Positions 33,291-42,171 of a stretch of 64,000 bases of DNA are shown here, in pieces. Below the pieces are notes generated by a model. The model made no database searches, was not told the DNA's origin, and saw only the letters and a program-made list of their open reading frames with translations. Both the position numbers and the translations under genes were made by a program. Origin of the DNA: Streptomyces albicerus (GTDB lineage Bacteria; Actinomycetota; Actinomycetes; Streptomycetales; Streptomycetaceae); contig NZ_VWMY01000017.1 in NCBI RefSeq assembly GCF_008905045.1, positions 78,469 to 142,468 on the forward strand. The letters are read 5' to 3'. Every line of letters starts with the position of its first letter. Positions within the stretch are counted from its first letter, which is position 1.

Positions 33291-34270
33291 CGGCAGCGGT
33301 GAAGGACGAGATCTCCCGGCTTCCCGTCACCCGGACCTGCTGCAGAAAGGCGGAGGTCTCCGCCATTCTGCGGTTCGCGGGCGGCCTTCACCTGGTGAGC
33401 GGCCGCATCGTGATCGAGGCGGAGCTGGACACCGCGATGGCGGCGCGCCGGCTGAAGCGGGACATCCTGGAGATTTTCGGCCACAGCTCCGAACTGATCG
33501 TGATGGCTCCCGGCGGTCTGCGCCGCGGCTCCCGCTATGTCGTACGGGTGGTCGCGGGCGGTGACCAGCTGGCCCGCCAGACCGGGCTCGTGGACGGACG
33601 TGGACGCCCGATCCGGGGGCTGCCGCCGCAGGTGGTCTCGGGGGCCACCTGCGACGCCGAGGCCGCCTGGCGCGGGGCGTTCCTGGCCCATGGCTCGCTC
33701 ACCGAGCCGGGCCGCTCGTCCTCGCTGGAGGTGACCTGCCCGGGCCCGGAGGCCGCGCTCGCGCTGGTCGGCGCCGCCCGCCGCCTGTCGATCGCCGCGA
33801 AGGCCCGCGAGGTGCGCGGAGTGGACCGGGTCGTCGTACGCGACGGGGACGCCATCGGCGCTCTCCTCACCCGGCTCGGTGCCCACGAGTCCGTGCTGGC
33901 CTGGGAGGAGCGGCGGATGCGCCGCGAGGTCCGCGCCACCGCCAACCGCCTCGCCAACTTCGACGACGCCAACCTGCGCCGCTCGGCCCGCGCCGCCGTC
34001 GCCGCGGGCGCCCGTGTGCAGCGCGCCCTGGAGATCCTCGGCGAGGAGGTCCCGGAGCACCTCGCGGCCGCCGGACGGCTGCGCATGGAGCACAAGCAGG
34101 CCTCCCTGGAGGAGCTGGGCGCGCTCGCCGACCCGCCGCTGACCAAGGACGCCGTCGCGGGCCGTATCCGCCGGCTGCTCGCCATGGCCGACAAGCGGGC
34201 CCAGGACCTGGGCATCCCGGGCACGGAGTCCACCCTCACCGAGGAGATGGCCGACAACCTCGCGGGCTGA
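33281..34270 (+). CDS. whiA: Sporulation regulator WhiA
   Basis: WhiA acts with WhiB to turn on sporulation septation genes in aerial hyphae. The 329-residue length is that of the family. The N-terminal part is a LAGLIDADG-like fold without nuclease motifs (TCCRKAEVSAILRFAGGLHLV), and the C-terminal part a helix-turn-helix (QASLEELGALADPPLTKDAVAGRIRRLL). The start lies inside yvcK, preceded by GGAAGGATCGG. As the last gene of the uvrC operon it could receive damage-inducible transcription besides its own promoter, which was not identified. The stop codon lies within the first unit of a four-copy tandem repeat. Confidence 0.97.
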   Translation: MAMTAAVKDEISRLPVTRTCCRKAEVSAILRFAGGLHLVSGRIVIEAELDTAMAARRLKRDILEIFGHSSELIVMAPGGLRRGSRYVVRVVAGGDQLARQTGLVDGRGRPIRGLPPQVVSGATCDAEAAWRGAFLAHGSLTEPGRSSSLEVTCPGPEAALALVGAARRLSIAAKAREVRGVDRVVVRDGDAIGALLTRLGAHESVLAWEERRMRREVRATANRLANFDDANLRRSARAAVAAGARVQRALEILGEEVPEHLAAAGRLRMEHKQASLEELGALADPPLTKDAVAGRIRRLLAMADKRAQDLGIPGTESTLTEEMADNLAG

Positions 34271-34356
34271 TCCACGGACACTGTCGCGGGCTGATCCACG
34301 GACACCGTTCGCGGGCTGGTCCGCGGACACCTCCGCGGGCTGATCCGCGGACCCTC
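34261..34356. repeat. Four tandem 23-25 nt repeats starting inside the whiA 3' end
   Basis: Units at 34261, 34285, 34310 and 34334 all read CGCGGGCTGRTCCRCGGAC plus a variable 4-6 nt. The first copy encodes the last residues and the TGA of whiA. Copies drift from CCACGG to CCGCGG along the array. Confidence 0.9.
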
Positions 34357-34384
34357 CGCCAACCGGCCCTGAGCACTACAACAC

Positions 34385-34421
34385 GCCGGTGCGCGCGCCG
34401 AATTGCGGCAACCGCACCGGC
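34385..34421 (+). terminator. Terminator of the uvrC-whiA operon
   Basis: GCCGGTGCG (34385-34393) pairs with CGCACCGGC (34413-34421), followed by TTCTTGCTGT. It lies 115 nt after the whiA stop. Confidence 0.65.
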
Positions 34422-34454
34422 TTCTTGCTGTCCTCGACGCGCTCTTGACTTGAC

Positions 34455-34468
34455 CATGATGTGTCATG
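34455..34468. promoter_or_regulatory. CATGA-TGTG-TCATG palindrome at the carboxypeptidase promoter
   Basis: Perfect 5-bp arms overlap two possible -35 elements (TTGACT at 34445, TTGACC at 34450). The gene starts 48 nt downstream, so a bound regulator here would block transcription. Confidence 0.45.
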
Positions 34469-34515
34469 AGCCTGGCATCTGTTCGCTGCTGTGGCGGACT
34501 ATGCAAGGGGGGCTC

Positions 34516-37467
34516 ATGAGACGAAGAGCGAGATCGATCCTCGCTGCCGGCGTGCTCCTGCTCGGCGGAGTGGCCATCGCGCCCATGGCACAGGCGGAAC
34601 CCGGCGCCTCGGCCGAGCCGAACGCGGACGAGGTCAAGGTGTTCCGCGCCGACGTCACGAAGGAACAGGTACCCCTGCTCCTCGCGTCGGGCCAGGACAG
34701 TCACGAACTGGGCGAACAGGTACCGGAGAAGGGCACGGCCACGGTCGAGGTCTACCTCACCGACAAGCAGGCCGAGCAGCTGGAGAAGAAGGGCGTCGAC
34801 CTCAACGAGCACAAGCTCTCGGCGAAGGCACGCGCGCGCGTGGCGGCCGCGGGGGACGGCGTCTACCGCCCGTACAGCGGTGCGGGCAACCTCAAGGAGG
34901 AGATCGTCAGGACGGGGCAGGAGAACCCCTCCCTGACCAAGGTCGTCTCCATCGGCAAGACCCTCCAGGGGCAGGACATCCTGGCCGTCAAGCTCACCAA
35001 GGGCGCCAAGAAGACCAAGGACGGCGCCAAGCCCTCCGTGCTGTACCTGTCCAACCAGCACGCCCGTGAGTGGATCACGCCCGAGATGACCCGGCGCCTG
35101 ATGCACTACTACCTGGACAACTACGGCAAGGACGAGCGGGTCACCAAGCTCGTGAACTCCACCGAGCTGTGGTTCGTCCTGTCCGCCAACCCGGACGGCT
35201 ACGACTGGACGTTCGAGCCCGAGGGCGACCGCCAGTGGCGCAAGAACATGCGCGACGTCAACGGCGACGGCGTCTGGACCACCGGCGACGGCGTGGACCT
35301 CAACCGCAACTTCGCCTACAAGTGGGGCTACGACGACGAGGGTTCGTCCCCGTACCCGACCAGCCAGACCTACCGCGGCGCGAGCCCCGGCTCCGAGCCC
35401 GAGACCAAGGCGCTGGACGCCTTCCAGAGGCGCATCGACTTCGAGTACGGCATCAACTACCACTCCGCCGCCGAACTGATCCTCTACGGAGTCGGCTGGC
35501 AGGTGGCCACCCCGAGCCCCGACGACGTGCTCTACAAGTCACTCGCCGGCACGCCCGAGAACCCGGCCATACCCGGCTACCGCCCGCAGGTCTCCTCCGA
35601 GCTCTACACGACCAACGGCGAGGCAGACGGACACGCCTCCAACGTCAACGGCACGGCGATGTTCACCCCCGAGATGTCGACCTGCCAGACCGCGTCGAAC
35701 GTCGACCCGAACGACGCCTGGAACGCGGCGGACTGCGAGTCGATCTTCACCTTCCCGGACGACGAGAAGCTGATCCAGCAGGAGTTCGCGAAGAACGTCC
35801 CGTTCGCGCTCTCGGTCGCCGAGTCCGCGGCCAGGCCCGACCAGCCGAAGTCGTCGGTCGGCATCGACGCCCCCGACTTCACCCCGGCCCCCTTCACCAC
35901 GTCGTACTCGCGCGGCGCCGACCAGGAGATCTCCGTCGTCGCCCGTAAGTCCGTACGCGACAAGGAGCTCAGGTACAGCGTCAACGGCGGCCGTGTCGAA
36001 GACCAGGCGCTCGAGGCCTGGGACGGCGGCGAGACCTTCGGAGGCGAGGACAACCTTTACTTCGACGAGTACCGGGCGCCGGTCCAGGACGGCGAGCCGG
36101 GCGACAAGGTCGAGGTCTGGTTCACCGGCGAGACCAGAAGCGGAAAGCCCACCTCCAGCGAGCACTTCACGTACACGATCGCCGAGCGGCCGCGCGCCGA
36201 CACGCTGGTGGTCGCCGAGGAGGGTGCCGCCGCGACGCAGGCCCAGACGTACGTCGACGCCCTGAAGGCCAACGGCCGCAAGCCCCTCGTCTGGGACGTC
36301 ACCACACAGGGTGCGCCGGACGCGCTCGGCGTGCTGGGCCACTTCAGGACGGTCGTCCACTACACCGGCGCCGACCGCCCCGGATACGCCACCCAGCTGC
36401 AACTGCGCGCCTACCTCAACGAGGGCGGCAAGCTGATCGAGGCGGGCGAGCAGGCGGGCGGCCAGGTCGCGCTGCCGGGCGCCCTGACGAACGACTTCAG
36501 CCAGTACTACCTCGGCGCCTACTCCCGTACGACGACGCCGGGCGTCACGGCCTTCACCGGCTCCGGCAAGCTCGGGGGCGCCACCGGACCGCTCGGCGAC
36601 GCGCCCGGCAACCCGCTGAACGCGGCGGGGGCGTACGGCGTCACCTCGGACACCCTGCCCGCGGACAAGTACCCCCAGTTCGCGAGCGCGGGCGCCGGCC
36701 AGTACCCGGGCACCGTCAACCCGTACGGCCCGTTCGCGGGCGCGTCCATGGCGGCCGTCACCCACTCCGACTACGCCTGGAACCGCCTCACCCGCACCAT
36801 CGACCTCACCGGGGTGAGCGCGGCCGACGCGCCCGCCCTGCGCACAAGGCTCCTGTGGGACACCGAGGCGGGCTACGACCACGCGGTGCTCGAAGCGCAC
36901 ACGGCCGGGGCCGACGACTGGACCACGCTCCCGGAGGCGGGCGGTGCCACCAGCACCGCGGTGCCCGCCGAGTGCGAGGCCGGGTACTTCATCCAGGCGC
37001 ATCCCGCTCTGGGGCGCTATCTGACCCAGGGTGCGGGCGGCTGCACCCCGACCGGCACGAGCGGCTCCTGGAACAGCTTCACGGGGGCCTCCGAGGGCTG
37101 GCAGGAAGTCAACTTCGATCTCTCCGCGTACGCCGGAAAGACGGTGGAACTCTCGCTGAGCTACATCACCGACCCGGGTACGGGCGGTCATGGAGTCCTC
37201 GCCGACAACGCCTCCGTCGTGATCGGCGGCACGGCCGGCGAGACCGAGGGCTTCGAGACGTCTCTCGGCTCCTGGAACGTCCCCGGACCGCCCGCGGGCA
37301 GTCCCGCGGTCGTCCGGGACTGGGGCCTGTCCGGCGAGCTCTTCAAGACGTACGGAGCGGTCACCACGCGTGACACCGTGCTGTTCGGCTTCGGCCTGGA
37401 GCACGTCACCGCGGCGGCCGACCGCACAGCCCTGCTCGGCAAGGCACTGGCGGCTCTGCGCAGCTGA
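34516..37467 (+). CDS. Secreted M14 zinc carboxypeptidase, large form
   Basis: A 983-residue secreted metallocarboxypeptidase. The N-terminus is a Sec signal (SILAAGVLLLGGVAIAPMAQA, cleavage near AQA) and residues 30-115 look like a propeptide. The M14 domain (about 118-455) has zinc ligands His182 and Glu185 (SNQHAREWITPE) and His316 (NYHSAAE), Arg264 in DLNRNF for the substrate carboxylate, and TPEMST for the catalytic Glu. The C-terminal half includes Ig-like and MAM/jelly-roll-like parts (GSWNSFTGASEGWQEVNFDLSAYAG), as in secreted immune-inhibitor-type peptidases. It should remove C-terminal residues from extracellular peptides. The ATG at 34516 has AAGGGGGG upstream. Confidence 0.93.
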   Translation: MRRRARSILAAGVLLLGGVAIAPMAQAEPGASAEPNADEVKVFRADVTKEQVPLLLASGQDSHELGEQVPEKGTATVEVYLTDKQAEQLEKKGVDLNEHKLSAKARARVAAAGDGVYRPYSGAGNLKEEIVRTGQENPSLTKVVSIGKTLQGQDILAVKLTKGAKKTKDGAKPSVLYLSNQHAREWITPEMTRRLMHYYLDNYGKDERVTKLVNSTELWFVLSANPDGYDWTFEPEGDRQWRKNMRDVNGDGVWTTGDGVDLNRNFAYKWGYDDEGSSPYPTSQTYRGASPGSEPETKALDAFQRRIDFEYGINYHSAAELILYGVGWQVATPSPDDVLYKSLAGTPENPAIPGYRPQVSSELYTTNGEADGHASNVNGTAMFTPEMSTCQTASNVDPNDAWNAADCESIFTFPDDEKLIQQEFAKNVPFALSVAESAARPDQPKSSVGIDAPDFTPAPFTTSYSRGADQEISVVARKSVRDKELRYSVNGGRVEDQALEAWDGGETFGGEDNLYFDEYRAPVQDGEPGDKVEVWFTGETRSGKPTSSEHFTYTIAERPRADTLVVAEEGAAATQAQTYVDALKANGRKPLVWDVTTQGAPDALGVLGHFRTVVHYTGADRPGYATQLQLRAYLNEGGKLIEAGEQAGGQVALPGALTNDFSQYYLGAYSRTTTPGVTAFTGSGKLGGATGPLGDAPGNPLNAAGAYGVTSDTLPADKYPQFASAGAGQYPGTVNPYGPFAGASMAAVTHSDYAWNRLTRTIDLTGVSAADAPALRTRLLWDTEAGYDHAVLEAHTAGADDWTTLPEAGGATSTAVPAECEAGYFIQAHPALGRYLTQGAGGCTPTGTSGSWNSFTGASEGWQEVNFDLSAYAGKTVELSLSYITDPGTGGHGVLADNASVVIGGTAGETEGFETSLGSWNVPGPPAGSPAVVRDWGLSGELFKTYGAVTTRDTVLFGFGLEHVTAAADRTALLGKALAALRS

Positions 37468-37491
37468 CACGGCGACCAGGGCGTCAAGCCC

Positions 37492-37529
37492 GGGCGGTCC
37501 GTACCCCTACTGGCGGGTACGGACCGCCC
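37492..37529 (+). terminator. Terminator after the zinc carboxypeptidase gene
   Basis: GGGCGGTCCGTACCC (37492-37506) pairs perfectly with GGGTACGGACCGCCC (37515-37529), 15 bp with an 8-nt loop. It starts 25 nt after the stop and separates the peptidase from gap. Confidence 0.85.
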
Positions 37530-37612
37530 TGCCGTGTATGAGGCATCTCGATGTCACTCCGTGGGCCTCAGGGAGGTAGGGTCGTAGGCGGTCGGGGACA
37601 TCCCATACAACT

Positions 37613-37633
37613 CGCCGGCATCGAAAGCCGGCG
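37613..37633 (+). promoter_or_regulatory. 5'-leader hairpin of gap
   Basis: CGCCGGC (37613-37619) and GCCGGCG (37627-37633) enclose ATCGAAA just before the CGAGGAG ribosome binding site. It may stabilise the leader of this highly expressed gene; no regulator is implied. TAGGGT at 37577-37582 is a possible -10 element. Confidence 0.4.
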
Positions 37634-37655
37634 TACCTAACGAGGAGATCGGTTC

Positions 37656-38666
<1,011 letters not shown>

Positions 38667-38692
38667 GTCCCAGAGCAGGCATCTCGATGTGA

Positions 38693-38730
38693 GCACAGGG
38701 CTCGGGCAGCGCGCTGCCCGAGCCCTGTGC
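38693..38730 (+). terminator. Terminator or attenuator between gap and pgk
   Basis: GCACAGGGCTCGGGCAGC (38693-38710) pairs perfectly with the sequence 38713-38730. The 18-bp arms lie 27 nt after gap. There is no T run; partial read-through into pgk is likely, since no strong separate pgk promoter is visible in the 56 nt that remain. Confidence 0.82.
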
Positions 38731-38786
38731 CACGTGCTGATCGATCAGCCCTCTCCCGGACAAAGAGCCCTCCTAGGAGTCCACTT

Positions 38787-39998
38787 ATGAAGACGATCGA
38801 TGAACTTCTCGCCGAAGGGGTCGACGGCAAGCGGGTCTTCGTGCGCGCCGACCTGAACGTGCCGCTGGCCGACGGCCTCATCACCGACGACGGCCGCATC
38901 CGCGCCGTCCTGCCGACCGTCGAGGCCCTCGCCCAGGCGGGCGCCAAGGTGGTCGTCGCCTCGCACCTGGGCCGCCCCAAGGGCGCCCCGGACCCCGCCT
39001 TCTCGCTGCTGCCGGCCGCCGAGCGGCTCGGTGAACTCCTCGGCGCGCCCGTCGCGTTCGCCCAGGACACCGTCGGCCCGGCCGCCCACGACGCCGTGAA
39101 CGGGCTGCAGCCCGGCCAGGTCGCGGTCATCGAGAACCTGCGCTTCAACGCCGGCGAGACGTCGAAGGACGACACCGAGCGCGGCGAGTTCGCGGACCAG
39201 CTCGCGGCTCTGGCCGATGTCTACGTAGGCGACGGTTTCGGTGCCGTGCACCGCAAGCACGCCTCGGTCTTCGACCTGCCGGCGCGGCTGCCGCACTACG
39301 CGGGCCACCTCATCGCCGCCGAAGTCGATGTCCTGAAGAAGCTCACCGAGGACGTCCGGCGCCCCTATGTCGTCGCGCTCGGCGGTGCCAAGGTCTCCGA
39401 CAAGCTCGCGGTGATCGACCAGCTGCTCGGCAAGGCCGACCGGCTGCTGATCGGCGGCGGTATGGCGTACACCTTCCTCAAGGCCAAGGGGTACGAGATC
39501 GGCAGCTCTCTCCTCCAGGAGGACCAGATCCCGGCCGTCGTCGAGTACATCGAGCGCGCCGAGAAGTCTGGTGTCGAGCTGGTCCTGCCCGTCGACGCAC
39601 TGGTCGGGTCCGAGTTCCCGGACCTGAAGACCAAGGCGCCGGCCAATCCCACCACCGTCGCCGCGGACGCCATCCCGGCCGACCAGATGGGCCTCGACAT
39701 CGGCCCTGAGTCCCGCAAGCTGTACGCATCGAAGCTCGCCGACGCGGCCACCGTGTTCTGGAACGGTCCGATGGGCGTCTTCGAGCACCCCGACTACGCC
39801 GAGGGCACCAAGGCGGTCGCCCAGTCCCTCCTCGACTCCCCGGCCTTCACGGTCGTCGGCGGTGGCGACTCCGCCGCCGCCGTCCGCATCCTGGGCTTCG
39901 ACGAGACGGCATTCGGCCACATCTCGACCGGCGGCGGCGCCTCCCTCGAATACCTCGAGGGCAAGACGCTCCCCGGCCTCGCCGCACTGGAGGACTGA
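38787..39998 (+). CDS. pgk: Phosphoglycerate kinase
   Basis: Pgk transfers phosphate from 1,3-bisphosphoglycerate to ADP. The 403-residue protein has VFVRADLNVPLADG and HLGRPKGAPD (phosphoglycerate-binding Asp, Arg, His), a KLAVIDQLLGKADRLLIGGGMAYTF hinge region, and VVGGGDSAAAVR with GHISTGGGASLEYLEGKTLPGLAAL (nucleotide-binding domain). The ATG at 38787 follows TAGGAG at good spacing; upstream in-frame sequence is not conserved. It ends 6 nt before tpiA, whose ribosome binding site lies in the pgk stop region, so the two are co-translated. Confidence 0.97.
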   Translation: MKTIDELLAEGVDGKRVFVRADLNVPLADGLITDDGRIRAVLPTVEALAQAGAKVVVASHLGRPKGAPDPAFSLLPAAERLGELLGAPVAFAQDTVGPAAHDAVNGLQPGQVAVIENLRFNAGETSKDDTERGEFADQLAALADVYVGDGFGAVHRKHASVFDLPARLPHYAGHLIAAEVDVLKKLTEDVRRPYVVALGGAKVSDKLAVIDQLLGKADRLLIGGGMAYTFLKAKGYEIGSSLLQEDQIPAVVEYIERAEKSGVELVLPVDALVGSEFPDLKTKAPANPTTVAADAIPADQMGLDIGPESRKLYASKLADAATVFWNGPMGVFEHPDYAEGTKAVAQSLLDSPAFTVVGGGDSAAAVRILGFDETAFGHISTGGGASLEYLEGKTLPGLAALED

Positions 39999-40004
39999 CC
40001 CCGT

Positions 40005-40781
40005 ATGACCACTCGCACGCCGCTGATGGCGGGCAACTGGAAGATGAACCTCAACCACCTCGAGGCCATCGCCCACGTCCAGAAGCTCGCCTTCGCCCTG
40101 GCCGACAAGGACTACGAGGCCTGTGAGGTCGCGGTCCTGCCGCCCTTCACCGATCTGCGCTCCGTGCAGACCCTGGTCGACGGCGACAAGCTCAAGATCA
40201 GGTACGGCGCCCAGGACATCTCGGCGCACGACTCCGGTGCCTACACCGGCGAGATCTCCGGCCCGATGCTGGCCAAGCTCAAGTGCACGTACGTGGCGAT
40301 CGGCCACTCCGAGCGCCGCCAGTACCACCAGGAGACCGACGAGATCGTGAACGCCAAGGTGAAGGCCGCCTACAAGCACGGCCTCACCCCGATCCTGTGC
40401 GTCGGCGAGGAGCTGGATGTCCGCGAGGCGGGCAACCACGTCACCCACACGCTCACGCAGGTCGAGGGCGGTCTCAAGGACCTCCCCGCCGAGCAGGCCG
40501 AGACGATCGTGATCGCGTACGAGCCCGTCTGGGCCATCGGCACCGGCAAGGTCTGCGGCGCCGACGACGCCCAGGAGGTCTGCGCGGCGATCCGCGGCAA
40601 GCTCGCCGAGCTGTACTCCCAGGAGCTGGCCGACCAGGTCCGCATCCAGTACGGCGGCTCCGTCAAGGCCGGGAACGTCGCAGAGATCATGGCGAAGCCC
40701 GACATCGACGGCGCCCTGGTCGGTGGCGCCTCGCTGGACGCCGACGAGTTCGTCAAGATCGTCCGGTTCCGCGACCAGTAA
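40005..40781 (+). CDS. tpiA: Triosephosphate isomerase
   Basis: TpiA interconverts dihydroxyacetone phosphate and glyceraldehyde 3-phosphate. The 258-residue protein has AGNWKMN (Lys13), IGHSERR (His101) and AYEPVWAIGTGK (Glu173), plus the phosphate loop YGGSVKAGN and LVGGASLDADEF. The ATG at 40005 follows GGAGGACTG, 6 nt after pgk. A stem-loop separates it from secG. Confidence 0.97.
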   Translation: MTTRTPLMAGNWKMNLNHLEAIAHVQKLAFALADKDYEACEVAVLPPFTDLRSVQTLVDGDKLKIRYGAQDISAHDSGAYTGEISGPMLAKLKCTYVAIGHSERRQYHQETDEIVNAKVKAAYKHGLTPILCVGEELDVREAGNHVTHTLTQVEGGLKDLPAEQAETIVIAYEPVWAIGTGKVCGADDAQEVCAAIRGKLAELYSQELADQVRIQYGGSVKAGNVAEIMAKPDIDGALVGGASLDADEFVKIVRFRDQ

Positions 40782-40813
40782 GTATGCGGTAGCGGCGTTA
40801 CGTCGTACCCTTG

Positions 40814-40853
40814 CGGGGGCCGGGTGGCTTCGTACCTGAAGCACCGGCCCCCG
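40814..40853 (+). terminator. Stem-loop between tpiA and secG
   Basis: CGGGGGCCGG (40814-40823) pairs with CCGGCCCCCG (40844-40853); inside it GCTTC (40827-40831) pairs with GAAGC (40838-40842). It begins 32 nt after tpiA. The RBS of secG follows 17 nt later. Confidence 0.7.
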
Positions 40854-40887
40854 TCGTCCGTATAAGTCCGAGGAAGTTGGTCCAGCC

Positions 40888-41124
40888 GTGGTTATGGGGT
40901 TCTCGATCGCCCTGATCGTCTTCAGCCTGTTGCTGATGCTGCTGGTGCTGATGCACAAGGGGAAGGGCGGCGGCCTCTCCGACATGTTCGGTGGCGGCAT
41001 GCAGTCGTCCGTCGGCGGCTCCTCGGTCGCCGAGCGCAACCTCGACCGCATCACCGTGGTGGTCGGTCTGCTGTGGTTCGCGTGCATTGTGGTGCTGGGC
41101 ATCCTGATGAAAGTCAACAACTGA
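40888..41124 (+). CDS. secG: Preprotein translocase subunit SecG
   Basis: SecG assists SecYE in moving Sec substrates. The 78-residue protein has the two-helix layout: helix 1 GFSIALIVFSLLLMLLVLMHKGKGG, which ends in the KGKGG motif, a loop GLSDMFGGGMQSSVGGSS, then RNLDRITVVVGLLWFACIVVLGILM. The GTG at 40888 is favoured because GAGGAAG lies 11 nt upstream; an in-frame ATG is at 40894. The tpiA-secG link is conserved in actinobacteria. Confidence 0.95.
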   Translation: MVMGFSIALIVFSLLLMLLVLMHKGKGGGLSDMFGGGMQSSVGGSSVAERNLDRITVVVGLLWFACIVVLGILMKVNN

Positions 41125-41264
41125 TCACTGGCTGACATCGGTACGGCAGCACAAACGCACATTACGCAAGCACATTCCGCACGTAAGGCCCCATGTCCGG
41201 TACGCGCCCGCGGGCGCGGCCTATCATGGGGCTTGCGTCTGTGGGCGGGGTGTAACTCCAATCA

Positions 41265-41293
41265 CTGGACGCGCGTTGGGCCTTACGTAGACT
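41265..41293 (+). promoter_or_regulatory. HrdB-like promoter of the rbpA-family gene
   Basis: CTGGAC (41265-41270), 17 nt, TAGACT (41288-41293). This matches a streptomycete housekeeping promoter and leaves a leader of about 60 nt to the GTG at 41360. Confidence 0.6.
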
Positions 41294-41359
41294 GAGGCGC
41301 TCGCAGCGAAGCGTCACGCCGACTCGCTTCGCGGCACCATCACGCAGGGAGTTACGACC

Positions 41360-41695
41360 GTGGCAAGTGGCAACGCGATCCGAGGAAGCCGGGTCGGGGC
41401 GGGGCCGATGGGCGAGGCCGAGCGTGGCGAGTCCGCGCCCCGGCTGCGCATCTCCTTCTGGTGCTCCAACGGGCACGAGACGCAGCCCAGCTTCGCCAGC
41501 GACGCGCAGGTCCCCGACACGTGGGACTGTCCGCGCTGCGGCTTTCCCGCCGGACAGGACCGGGACAACCCGCCGGACCCGCCGCGCACCGAGCCGTACA
41601 AGACGCACCTCGCGTACGTACGGGAGCGGCGCAGCGACGCGGACGGCGAGGCGATCCTCGCCGAGGCGCTCGCCAAACTGCGGGGCGAAATCTAG
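41360..41695 (+). CDS. RbpA-family RNA polymerase-binding protein
   Basis: The 111-residue protein begins MASGNAIRGSRVGAG and has a zinc-ribbon-like centre (ISFWCSNGHETQPSF ... DTWDCPRCGFPAG) followed by a helical EPYKTHLAYVRERRSDADGEAILAEALAKLRGEI. That order and the xRTH/YKTHxxxxxERRS segment are those of RbpA, which binds sigma factor and core RNA polymerase, stimulates HrdB-type promoters and gives basal rifampicin tolerance. Because the N-terminal part and metal ligands differ from the major streptomycete RbpA that I recall, it may be the paralogue (RbpB-like). The GTG at 41360 follows GCAGGGAG. Confidence 0.82.
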   Translation: MASGNAIRGSRVGAGPMGEAERGESAPRLRISFWCSNGHETQPSFASDAQVPDTWDCPRCGFPAGQDRDNPPDPPRTEPYKTHLAYVRERRSDADGEAILAEALAKLRGEI

Positions 41696-41702
41696 GAGTT
41701 GA

Positions 41703-41742
41703 GGTCCGGCCGGACACCGAGGAGGGGTGTCCGGCCGGATCC
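41703..41742. terminator. Terminator after the rbpA-family gene
   Basis: TCCGGCCGGACACC (41705-41718) pairs with GGTGTCCGGCCGGA (41726-41739), a 14-bp stem with a 7-nt loop, beginning 10 nt after the stop. Confidence 0.85.
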
Positions 41743-41866
41743 GTATCGTGCGCCGGGTCCGCCCGGGCCGGCGTAGTTCGCCGGTATCGGCGTATGTCGC
41801 GTGCGGGCCCATTTCCCGTACAGACGTATTTCTCGTACGCCCGGCACCGCACCGCTTCGAGGTCGA

Positions 41867-41889
41867 TTGTCAGTGGTGCCCTCTACGGT
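41867..41889 (+). promoter_or_regulatory. RecA-NDp/PafBC-type promoter of a small membrane protein gene
   Basis: TTGTCAGTGG at 41867-41876 is a perfect consensus decamer; after 7 nt comes TACGGT at 41884-41889. It is the best match of the five in this window. Transcription should start near 41896, before the RBS CGAGGGGG and the GTG at 41920. Confidence 0.8.
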
Positions 41890-41919
41890 TCTTGTATCGA
41901 CGGGATCCGAGGGGGCGTC

Positions 41920-42099
41920 GTGGCGACGGTCGAGGCAAGAGGCGCGGGTGCGCCCGCGTGGCATGGCGGGTTCGGGCGGCTGTGGAGCGCGGCCGCGTTC
42001 TTCGTCCTGTCCGTCACCGTGCTGATACCTGCGCTCAAGCCGGACGTATCTGTTGTTGAGCCGGCCGACGGCGGGACGACAGCTCACGTCAAGCCCTGA
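41920..42099 (+). CDS. Small single-pass membrane protein, probably damage-inducible
   Basis: This 59-residue ORF reads MATVEARGAGAPAWHGGFGR, then one hydrophobic helix (LWSAAAFFVLSVTVLIPAL, about residues 21-39), then a polar tail ending TTAHVKP. It starts with GTG at 41920 behind CGAGGGGG and ahead of that a perfect RecA-NDp promoter. I recognise no family. By analogy with small membrane proteins of SOS regulons (SidA, YneA, ChiZ) it might slow division or act at the envelope during DNA damage; that is inference only. It ends 72 nt before pgi, with no terminator between, so damage-induced transcripts could reach pgi. Topology with N-terminus inside is suggested by the Arg/His there. Confidence 0.7.
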   Translation: MATVEARGAGAPAWHGGFGRLWSAAAFFVLSVTVLIPALKPDVSVVEPADGGTTAHVKP

Positions 42100-42171
42100 T
42101 CAATTAGGTTGGGACCGGCAGCGGGGCAAGGTACGCAGCAGGACAGGTAGGAAAGAAGGCTGAAGTCCGAG

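Noticed and set aside
34261..34356. Possible CRISPR array
   Set aside because: The units are contiguous with only 4-6 variable bases, not repeats with unique spacers, and no cas gene is present.
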